From NCBI GenBank assembly GCA_937958315.1, contig CALFGH010000233.1, positions 1-26,074 on the forward strand: a stretch of 26,074 bases of DNA. Direction: 5' to 3'. A program made the position numbers and the translations under genes. The DNA is from an uncultured Collinsella sp. (GTDB lineage: Bacteria > Actinomycetota > Coriobacteriia > Coriobacteriales > Coriobacteriaceae). The notes under the pieces are model-generated. The model saw only the letters and a program-made list of their open reading frames with translations, did not search any database and had not been told where the DNA came from. Positions 14,242-20,926 of this stretch are shown in pieces. Positions within the stretch are counted from its first letter, which is position 1. Every line of letters starts with the position of its first letter.

Positions 14242-14892
14242 ATGCGTGACATTCATTGCCATATCTTGCCGGGTGTAGACGACGGCGCCGCCGATCTCGA
14301 TGAGAGCTTGGCGATGCTCGAGGCTGCCAAGCGGGCTGGTGTAACCAGAATTGTTTGCACTCCTCACTGCCGTGATCCCTATTTTGATTACGACAAGATG
14401 TGGGATGCCTTTGAGCTGCTGCGCGATAACGCTGACGGTTTTCCGCTCCAGATGGGCTTCGAGGTCAACCATCGAAAGCTCGTTGAGCTTGGTATCGATG
14501 CCGCGGAGCACTTGCATTTCGATGGGACCAACGAGTTTCTGCTCGAGCTTTCGACGCATGCCGATGCGTATGCGTTTAGAGAGTACGAGAACACGATTTA
14601 CGATTTGCAGTGCCGTGGCTACCAGGTGATCATCGCTCATCCTGAGCGCTATCGTGCGGTTCAAAAGGATGTAAGCGTGGCGGAGCGCCTGGTCGATATG
14701 GGCTGCAAGCTGCAGGCTTCGGCGGACTTTATTGCCGGCGGTCGCTTTGGTCGCGAGAAAAAGCCGGCACAGCGCCTGTTCGATCAGAACCTGTACAGCT
14801 TCATCGCGAGCGATGCCCATAACGTGGGTCATTACGATTGCCTGGCGAAGGCTCGCGCGAAGTTTAGCGTGCGCGGAGCTCATTTTCGCTAA
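14242..14892 (+). CDS. PHP-domain protein-tyrosine phosphatase, CpsB/YwqE family (216 aa)
   Basis: A metal-dependent phosphatase of the polymerase-and-histidinol-phosphatase (PHP) fold that dephosphorylates the BY-kinase. Metal-binding motifs are visible: DIHCHILPGVDDG (H5, H7), CTPHC (H42), HPERY (133-137) and SDAH (190-193). Length and motif order match CpsB/YwqE. The ribosome site AAGG (14231-14234) is seven bases before ATG. It is the third gene of the adaptor-kinase-phosphatase module. No glycosyltransferase, flippase or polymerase gene follows; the next gene is an acetyltransferase, so the module is detached from a biosynthetic cluster, at least here. Confidence 0.93.
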   Translation: MRDIHCHILPGVDDGAADLDESLAMLEAAKRAGVTRIVCTPHCRDPYFDYDKMWDAFELLRDNADGFPLQMGFEVNHRKLVELGIDAAEHLHFDGTNEFLLELSTHADAYAFREYENTIYDLQCRGYQVIIAHPERYRAVQKDVSVAERLVDMGCKLQASADFIAGGRFGREKKPAQRLFDQNLYSFIASDAHNVGHYDCLAKARAKFSVRGAHFR

Positions 14893-14931
14893 AATCTGTC
14901 CCTAACGTTCGCATTGAATGAAAGGGCAGCC

Positions 14932-15432
14932 ATGGATATCCAACTTAAGACGGGATGCTTTGATGACGCGGCGTTGGTGCGCCGCGTCATTTTTATGGAC
15001 GAGCAGGGCTACGAGAATGAGTTCGACGCTATCGACGAGGATCCGAACTGCATTCATGTGACGCTCTATGTAGACGGCGAGCTTGCCGGTTGCTCGCGCG
15101 TGTTTCCCGAAGAGCTTGAGCGCGCGGCTGACGCAGAGGCTCCGGTGTCGCCGGCGTGCGACTTGGACGAAGGTGTCGCGGCGGGGGAGACCTACATTAT
15201 GGGGCGCGTGGCCGTGCTGCCGAGCATGCGCCGTCGCGGTTTGGCGAGCAAGATTGTCGAGGCCAGTGATACGTGCGCGCGTGATGCCGGCGCCAAGCTC
15301 ATTAAGCTGCATGCTCAGGAATACGTGCTGCCGCTCTATGCCAAGGCGGGCTACACGCAGATTGCCCCGGTGGACTACGAAGACGAGGGCCAGCCTCATG
15401 CCTGGATGGCCAAGCGCGTAGATGGCAGATAG
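14932..15432 (+). CDS. GNAT-family N-acetyltransferase, ElaA-like (166 aa)
   Basis: The N-terminal VRRVIFMDEQGYENEFDAIDED (17-38) is the pattern of ElaA-type GNAT proteins. Motif A, GRVAVLPSMRRRGLASKIVE (91-110), provides the acetyl-CoA pyrophosphate loop (RRRGLA). The C-terminal LHAQEYVLPLYAKAGY (126-141) is the family's motif B. It transfers an acetyl group from acetyl-CoA to an unknown amine. ATG 14932 is preferred over an in-frame TTG at 14914 because AAAGGG (14921-14926) is five bases upstream. It lies 39 bp after the phosphatase gene and may be co-transcribed, but a separate start is possible. Confidence 0.88.
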   Translation: MDIQLKTGCFDDAALVRRVIFMDEQGYENEFDAIDEDPNCIHVTLYVDGELAGCSRVFPEELERAADAEAPVSPACDLDEGVAAGETYIMGRVAVLPSMRRRGLASKIVEASDTCARDAGAKLIKLHAQEYVLPLYAKAGYTQIAPVDYEDEGQPHAWMAKRVDGR

Positions 15433-15542
15433 GAACGTTCCTTTCCTGTCGGCAGTTTGGGACACTCCTTGGCAATTGGCGCATCAGAGCGCTCGGACAT
15501 ACAGTTTTTCGATTCCGTATGTATATATGCGCGTTAATGGGT

Positions 15543-15550
15543 TATAAAAT
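15543..15550 (+). promoter_or_regulatory. Candidate -10 element upstream of htpG
   Basis: TATAAAAT is a near-perfect -10, but no convincing -35 lies 16-18 bp upstream. Transcription from it would start near 15557, just before the terminator hairpin at 15580. No CIRCE element was seen. Confidence 0.4.
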
Positions 15551-15579
15551 CTAAGTCTGAACATAGCAGGTCTGCGATG

Positions 15580-15604
15580 CGGCTCGGGCGACCGAGCCGT
15601 TTTT
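15580..15604 (+). terminator. Intrinsic terminator in front of htpG
   Basis: A perfect 8-bp stem CGGCTCGG/CCGAGCCG with loop GCGA is followed by T5. It lies 148 bp after the acetyltransferase gene and 31 bp before htpG. It either ends the upstream transcript or acts within the htpG leader. Confidence 0.9.
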
Positions 15605-15634
15605 GCGGACAGGGGTAGCGCGAAAGGACTGCAC

Positions 15635-17659
15635 ATGCGTCAATTTAAGACCGAGAGCAAAAAACTGCTCGACCTCATGATCAACTCCATCTACACCAAT
15701 AAAGAAATCTTCCTGCGCGAGCTTATCTCTAACGCGAGCGACGCCGTCGACAAGCTCAACTTTAAGAGCCTGCAGGACCCGAGCGTCAAGATCGACCAGG
15801 GCGACCTGGCCATTCGCGTCTCCTTTGATAAAGACGCCCGCACCATTACCATCTCGGATAACGGCATTGGCATGACCGCCGAGGAGCTGGAGCGCAATCT
15901 GGGCACCATCGCCCATTCCGGCTCCGAGGAGTTTAAGACCGAGAACGCCGAGCAGCAGGGCTCCGATGTCGACATCATCGGTCAGTTTGGCGTGGGCTTC
16001 TACTCGGCTTTTATGGTCGCCAGCCATGTGAAGGTCGTCAGCCGCGCCTACGGCGAGGATGTCGCCCATGTGTGGGAATCCGACGGTCTTGAGGGCTACA
16101 CCATCGAGGACGGCGAGCGCGCCGAGCACGGTACCGATGTCATCCTGACGCTGCGCGAGAACGAGAAGCTCGATGCCGACGGCGAGGCCGAGACCTACGA
16201 TCGCTTCCTGACCGAGTGGGGTCTCAAGAGCCTGATTCAGCAGTACAGTAACTATGTGCGTTACCCGATCCAGATGATGGTGTCCAAGAGCCGCCAGAAA
16301 CCCAAGCCCGAGGACGCCGGCGACGATTACAAGCCCGAGTACGAGGACTACCAGGAGCTCGAGACCGTCAATTCCATGACACCGATCTGGAAGAAGCACA
16401 GCTCCGATGTCGAGCAGAAGGACTACGACGAGTTCTACAAGTCCACGTTCCACGACTTTGACGATCCTGCGCGCACCATCAGCTTCCACGCCGAGGGCAC
16501 GCTCGAGTATGACGCCCTGCTGTTTGTGCCGGGACGCGCGCCGTTCGATCTGTACAGCAAGGACTACGAGAAGGGTCTGGCGCTCTACAGCTCCAACGTC
16601 CTGATCATGGAGAAGTGCGACGACCTGCTGCCCGACTACTACAACTTTGTCCGCGGCGTCGTGGATTCCGCCGACGTGTCGCTCAACATCTCGCGCGAGA
16701 CGCTGCAGCAGAACCGTCAGCTCAAGGCCATCGCCAAGCGTGTGGAAAAGAAGATTACCGCCGACCTTGAGGATATGCGTGACAACGACCGCGAGGCCTA
16801 CGAGAAGTTCTTTGAGAACTTTGGCCGCGGTCTTAAGTACGGCATCTACTCGAGCTATGGCATGAAGGCCGATGAGCTCGCCGACCTGTTGCTGTTCTGG
16901 TCTGCCAAGGAACAGAAGATGATTACCCTGGCCGAGTATGCCAAGGGCATGCCTGAGGATCAGAAGGCCATCTACTACGCCGCCGGCGACTCGCGTGAGC
17001 GCTTGGCCAAGATGCCCGTGGTAAAGGGCGTGCTCGACCGCGGCTATGACGTGCTGCTGCTGACGCAGGATGTGGATGAGTTCACGTTCCAGGCTATGCG
17101 TGAGTACGTTGCCGCCGATATGCCCAAGATCTACGAGGACGATGCTGCCCGCGAGGCTGCCGAGAAGGCTGTGGCCGACGGTGCCGAGCCCGAGGTCGAG
17201 GATCGTCATCTAGAGCTCAAGAACGTTGCGACCGGTGATCTTGACCTGGCGACCGAGGACGAGAAGAAGGAGGCCGAGGACGCCACCAAGGAGAACGAGG
17301 ACCTCTTTAGCGCTATGAAGGAGGCGCTCGGTGACAAGGTCGAGAAAGTCGCCGTCTCCGCGCGCCTGACCGATGCCCCCGCTTGTATCACCACCGAGGG
17401 CCCACTTTCGCTCGAGATGGAGAAGGTGCTCCAGAAGGGACCCGAGGGCGCGCCCGACGGCATGCCCAAGAGCCAACGCGTGCTCGAGCTCAACGCCAAG
17501 CACCCGGTCTTTGACAAGCTTGTCGCTGCCCAGAAGGCAGGCGACGCCGACAAGATCAAGCAGTACTCTGGTCTGCTCTACGATCAGGCCCTGCTGGTCG
17601 AGGGCATCCTCCCCGAGGACCCCGTTGCCTTCGCGGCGGCTGTTTGCAACTTGATGTAG
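15635..17659 (+). CDS. htpG: Chaperone HtpG (Hsp90), 674 aa
   Basis: The bacterial Hsp90, an ATP-driven cytoplasmic chaperone. The N-terminal GHKL ATPase domain shows ELISNASDAVDKL (E29, N33), SDNGIGM (74-80) and GQFGVGFYSAFMV (116-128). The middle domain contains the HAEGTLEYDALLFVPGRAPFDL region and the conserved NISRETLQQNRQLKAI (about 351-366), with the ATP-contacting Arg. The protein is longer than E. coli HtpG (624 aa); part of the excess is an acidic Glu/Ala/Lys segment at about 500-555 (AAREAAEKAVADGAEPEVED and the following stretch). The ribosome site AAAGGA (15623-15628) is six bases before ATG. It is monocistronic, with a terminator before and hairpins after. Confidence 0.97.
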   Translation: MRQFKTESKKLLDLMINSIYTNKEIFLRELISNASDAVDKLNFKSLQDPSVKIDQGDLAIRVSFDKDARTITISDNGIGMTAEELERNLGTIAHSGSEEFKTENAEQQGSDVDIIGQFGVGFYSAFMVASHVKVVSRAYGEDVAHVWESDGLEGYTIEDGERAEHGTDVILTLRENEKLDADGEAETYDRFLTEWGLKSLIQQYSNYVRYPIQMMVSKSRQKPKPEDAGDDYKPEYEDYQELETVNSMTPIWKKHSSDVEQKDYDEFYKSTFHDFDDPARTISFHAEGTLEYDALLFVPGRAPFDLYSKDYEKGLALYSSNVLIMEKCDDLLPDYYNFVRGVVDSADVSLNISRETLQQNRQLKAIAKRVEKKITADLEDMRDNDREAYEKFFENFGRGLKYGIYSSYGMKADELADLLLFWSAKEQKMITLAEYAKGMPEDQKAIYYAAGDSRERLAKMPVVKGVLDRGYDVLLLTQDVDEFTFQAMREYVAADMPKIYEDDAAREAAEKAVADGAEPEVEDRHLELKNVATGDLDLATEDEKKEAEDATKENEDLFSAMKEALGDKVEKVAVSARLTDAPACITTEGPLSLEMEKVLQKGPEGAPDGMPKSQRVLELNAKHPVFDKLVAAQKAGDADKIKQYSGLLYDQALLVEGILPEDPVAFAAAVCNLM

Positions 17660-17667
17660 TTAGGTAG

Positions 17668-17693
17668 TTACGCGGTTTTACCAAACCGCGTAA
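17668..17693. repeat. Perfect 11-bp hairpin just after htpG
   Basis: TTACGCGGTTT, loop TACC, AAACCGCGTAA. It starts nine bases after the htpG stop and is not followed by a T-tract. It could end htpG transcription as a U-less hairpin or protect the mRNA 3' end. Confidence 0.8.
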
Positions 17694-17715
17694 CGGCTCG
17701 ACGCTGCCCTCAGTT

Positions 17716-17737
17716 CCGCCGTTCTAACGAACGGCGG
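17716..17737. repeat. Perfect 9-bp hairpin
   Basis: CCGCCGTTC, loop TAAC, GAACGGCGG. It is flanked by the direct repeat TCGACGCTGC (17698-17707 and 17743-17752), so the hairpin sits in a 45-bp tandem-like context. Confidence 0.78.
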
Positions 17738-17752
17738 ACCAGTCGACGCTGC

Positions 17753-17852
17753 GCGGGCGCCAGAGCGACAACTTGTCATTCAAAGAGGACGGCATGACCA
17801 GAAGGTCTATGCCGTCCTCTTTTCATGCCAATTTGTTCGCTCTGGCGCCCGC
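17753..17852. repeat. 100-nt nested inverted repeat, copy 1 of a conserved element
   Basis: Outer arms GCGGGCGCCAGAGCGA (17753-17768) and its exact complement (17837-17852) continue as CAA/TTG and TTG-CAT/ATG-CAA pairs. Inside is AAAGAGGACGGCAT (17782-17795) paired to 17809-17822, then GACC-AGAA-GGTC (17796-17807) with one bulged T (17808). The inner stem is followed by TTTC and could terminate transcription in both directions. The core from 17773 to 17832 aligns with 25725-25783, including the bulge, and has compensatory changes. Confidence 0.85.
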
Positions 17853-17889
17853 TCGCTGGCATTGCTAAAACATCGATGTTACCGTGGTC

Positions 17890-17954
17890 CAAACTAGTCG
17901 TTGGGGGCGTTCTTGTTTGACCAGTCGTTTAAGAACGTCCCCGATGACTATTTG
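17890..17954. repeat. Long imperfect inverted repeat
   Basis: GGGGGCGTTCTT (17903-17914) pairs with AAGAACGTCCCC (17931-17942), with one G-T wobble. The stem extends outward through CAAA-TAGTC/GACTATTTG with one bulged base. The loop contains CCAGTCGTTT, a near-repeat of CTAGTCGTTG in the left arm. Confidence 0.65.
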
Positions 17955-18005
17955 AATTGCTAATTTGTGCGGGTTGTGGTTTTGTGACCTGCTGAAATTA
18001 AAGAT

Positions 18006-18044
18006 ACTGTACAACTGTACGTTAATTCGTCTTCGTAGTATATT
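18006..18044 (+). promoter_or_regulatory. Candidate promoter/operator of the YhgE/Pip pair
   Basis: A tandem octamer ACTGTACA-ACTGTACG (18006-18021) overlaps the expected -35 region of a -10 TATATT (18039-18044). This is the only AT-rich promoter-like segment between the hairpins and the gene. A repressor binding the repeat would block the polymerase; no regulator gene is adjacent. Confidence 0.45.
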
Positions 18045-18151
18045 GCTACCCGCAAAACTCAATACCATTGTGCTCTGAGACGCTAAAGCGCTTACGTACA
18101 ATGGTTATCGATAGTACGATTCGATTCAACGACAGGATGGATGGTCCAAGC

Positions 18152-20926
18152 GTGAGTCTCGGCAGCAAACTATCCAATGCAAAGGTCTCCTTTGCGATAT
18201 TTAAGCGCGACATTAAGCGACTGCTTGTGAACCCCGTCGCCTTGGTGGTTACCCTTGGCGTGTGCGTTATTCCCTCGCTGTATGCCTGGTACAACATCGT
18301 GGCCAACTGGGATCCGTACGGAAACACCCAGGGCATCAAGATTGCCATCGCCAACAACGATCGGGGCACCCAAAACGACCTGGTGGGCGAGCTCAATGCG
18401 GGCGACAAGGTTGTCGACCAGCTCAAAGAGAACGATCAGCTGGGCTGGACCTTCGTCGATTCGGCCGCCGATGCTAAAGAGGGCGTCGAGAGCGGTGAAT
18501 ATTACGCTGCCATCGTGATCCCCAAGAACTTCTCTGACAATCTTGTCTCAATGCTCGACGGCAATTACCATCAGCCCAAGCTCACGTACTACGTCAATGA
18601 GAAGAAGAGCGCTATTGCGCCCAAGGTCACCGACACTGGCGCCAATACCATCGAGGAGCAGATCAACTCGGAATTTGTCTCTACGGTGGGCGAGACTGTT
18701 GCCGGAATCGCGAAAGATGCCGGAGTCGATTTAAAGGACAAAGCGACCCAGACCCAGGATTCGCTGGCTGGTTCGGTGTCCGAAGCGTCTGATACCCTGG
18801 GCGAAGTACGTGATTCCATCGGCGACATGAACACCGCCATCGACAAGACAAGCAGCTCGATTGCTTCGGCCGATGCTGCGTTGGCGGGCCTGCAGGGACA
18901 GGCGCCTTCGCTAACGCAGGCAATCGCTCAGGGTAATGATTTGCTGGGCGAAGCTCGCACCACGGCTGGCAAGTCCATCACCTCGCTCTCCAAGGCACTT
19001 TCGGAGGGCAGCCTTGCGCTCACCAAGACGTCAGCCTCCGCGAACGCTGCGATTGGCAAGCTGACGGGTACGGTCACATCTACGACCACCCGCATCGACA
19101 ACTCGCTCGAGTCTCTCCAAGCGACGATCGATCACAATAAGGCCGTTATCGGGCACTTGGAGATTCTCGTCAATGACACGTCGACAGGTTCCGAGGAAAT
19201 TGACGCGCGCATTGTATCGACCATCAATTCGCTTCGCGAGCAAAACCAGAAGCTGCAGAGCATTAAGGATGGCCTTTCTGCACAGTCGAGGGCCATGGCA
19301 AACGACGCTAAGGCAATCTCGAACGCGAGCAAGACACTCAACGCGGCAATTCAGACCGGTACGGCTAACCTCGGTCAGGCTCAGACCGATCTGGGGCAGA
19401 ACGCGCTGCCGAAGGCTTCGAGCGCGCTTGACTCCTTTGCCGCCGTTTCGGGCGATTTGACCGGCATTGTATCGGGTATGACCCCCACGATAGCGAGCGC
19501 GCGCGGCACGCTGGCGCAGCTCGACGCCACGCTCAAGCAGGCAAAGACCACGCTGTCCCAAACCGATGCCTCCCTTGCCAAGGTTCAGGACAAGCTCGCG
19601 ACCGCCGCTAATGACATTGCGGCGCTGCAGACCTCTGAGTCTATGGGCGAGTTAGCCGACCTCATGGACGTCGACGTCAATGACGTGGCAGATTTCATGG
19701 CATCTCCGGTTGAGCTGACGTCCAAGTCAATCTATCCGGTCAAGAGCTTTGGCTCGGGCATCGCGCCCTTCTACACCAATCTGGCGCTGTGGGTAGGCGG
19801 CTATGTGCTCATCGCTATCTACAAGCTCGAGGTCGACCGCGAGGGCATCGGTAGCTTTACGGCGCGTCAGGGCTACTTTGGCCGCTGGCTGCTGATGGTG
19901 ATCCTGGGTGCGTTCCAGGCCATTATCGTTACGGTGGGCGACCTGGTCATTGGCGTTCAGTGCGTCAATCCGCTGCTCTTTGTGCTGGGCGGCATCGCTA
20001 TCTCGTTCACTTACGTCAACATCATCTATGCGCTGTCCACCACGTTTAAGCATATCGGTAAGGCAATTGGCGTCATCCTCGTCATTGTGCAGATTCCCGG
20101 TTCGTCGGGCATGTATCCCATCGAGATGATGCCCGGCTTCTTCCAATGGCTGCATCCGCTGCTGCCCTTCACCTATGGCATCAACCTGCTGCGCGAGACC
20201 GTCGGTGGCATGTATTCGTTCAACTACCTGTTTAACCTGTGCATCCTGGGCGTGTTCTTGATCGTGGCGCTCTTTATCGGTCTGCAGCTGCGCCCGTTGC
20301 TGCTCAACCTCAATCTGCTCTTTGATAAGCAGCTTTCCACGACGGGCCTCATGATCTGCGAGTCCAACGACCTGCCGCGCCAGCGCTATTCGCTGCGCAC
20401 GGCCATGCGTGTCATGCTCGATTCGGATTCGTACCGTCGCGAGCTGCTCGATCATGCCGTGGCGTTTGAGCATCGCTACCCCTACTACATCAAGGGCGGT
20501 TTTGCCGCTGTGGTGGGCGTTCAGGTCCTGCTCTTTGTCCTGTCGACGGTTCTCGATATCGACAATAACGGCAAGATTATCCTGCTCGTTATCTGGATCA
20601 TTTCGGTTATCGCCATCTGTGGCTGGCTCATCAACATCGAGTACATCCGCGCGAGCCTCAATACCCAGATGCGTATCTCGGCACTTTCGGACGAGGACCT
20701 TCGCCGCGAGATGCGCGAGCACACGGCTGCCATCCCTGCTGCCCGTCGCATGTTTGGTCTCAATGCCAGCGAGCGGGGCACCAAGGACAGCGAACAGCCC
20801 ACGAGCCGTCTGCCGCATATCGGTGCGCATCGTAAGGCTCAAGATGCCGACGGCGTTGACAACGTAAGCGGAAACGACGGGGACACCACCCCACTTGGTA
20901 AGCACTCTAAAGGAGGTGAGGCATAA
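18152..20926 (+). CDS. YhgE/Pip-family ABC-2-like membrane protein, first of pair (924 aa)
   Basis: A large envelope protein of the YhgE/phage-infection-protein (Pip) family, related to YueB/EsaA surface proteins. TM1 (about 26-47; LVVTLGVCVIPSLYAWYNI) is followed by the diagnostic NWDPYGNTQGIKIAI. A long Ser/Thr/Ala-rich, coiled-coil-like extracytoplasmic domain runs about 190-525. The C-terminal ABC-2-type membrane domain (about 537-720) carries the family motif GSSGMYPIEMMPGFFQWLHP and LLPFTYGINLLRETVGG. Unlike its neighbour it has an extra segment with two more TM helices (about 780-835) and a polar tail. GTG 18152 aligns its N-terminus with the neighbour; ATG 18101 and GTG 18068 are in-frame alternatives and no ribosome site is decisive. 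It carries no ATPase domain. Export or envelope function is inferred from family. Confidence 0.88.
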   Translation: MSLGSKLSNAKVSFAIFKRDIKRLLVNPVALVVTLGVCVIPSLYAWYNIVANWDPYGNTQGIKIAIANNDRGTQNDLVGELNAGDKVVDQLKENDQLGWTFVDSAADAKEGVESGEYYAAIVIPKNFSDNLVSMLDGNYHQPKLTYYVNEKKSAIAPKVTDTGANTIEEQINSEFVSTVGETVAGIAKDAGVDLKDKATQTQDSLAGSVSEASDTLGEVRDSIGDMNTAIDKTSSSIASADAALAGLQGQAPSLTQAIAQGNDLLGEARTTAGKSITSLSKALSEGSLALTKTSASANAAIGKLTGTVTSTTTRIDNSLESLQATIDHNKAVIGHLEILVNDTSTGSEEIDARIVSTINSLREQNQKLQSIKDGLSAQSRAMANDAKAISNASKTLNAAIQTGTANLGQAQTDLGQNALPKASSALDSFAAVSGDLTGIVSGMTPTIASARGTLAQLDATLKQAKTTLSQTDASLAKVQDKLATAANDIAALQTSESMGELADLMDVDVNDVADFMASPVELTSKSIYPVKSFGSGIAPFYTNLALWVGGYVLIAIYKLEVDREGIGSFTARQGYFGRWLLMVILGAFQAIIVTVGDLVIGVQCVNPLLFVLGGIAISFTYVNIIYALSTTFKHIGKAIGVILVIVQIPGSSGMYPIEMMPGFFQWLHPLLPFTYGINLLRETVGGMYSFNYLFNLCILGVFLIVALFIGLQLRPLLLNLNLLFDKQLSTTGLMICESNDLPRQRYSLRTAMRVMLDSDSYRRELLDHAVAFEHRYPYYIKGGFAAVVGVQVLLFVLSTVLDIDNNGKIILLVIWIISVIAICGWLINIEYIRASLNTQMRISALSDEDLRREMREHTAAIPAARRMFGLNASERGTKDSEQPTSRLPHIGAHRKAQDADGVDNVSGNDGDTTPLGKHSKGGEA

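Noticed and set aside
15551..17209. Long open frame on the - strand across htpG (552 codons)
   Set aside because: It is a shadow of htpG caused by high GC in the third codon position. The + strand frame is unmistakably Hsp90, and the - strand product is low-complexity Leu/Val/Gly/His.
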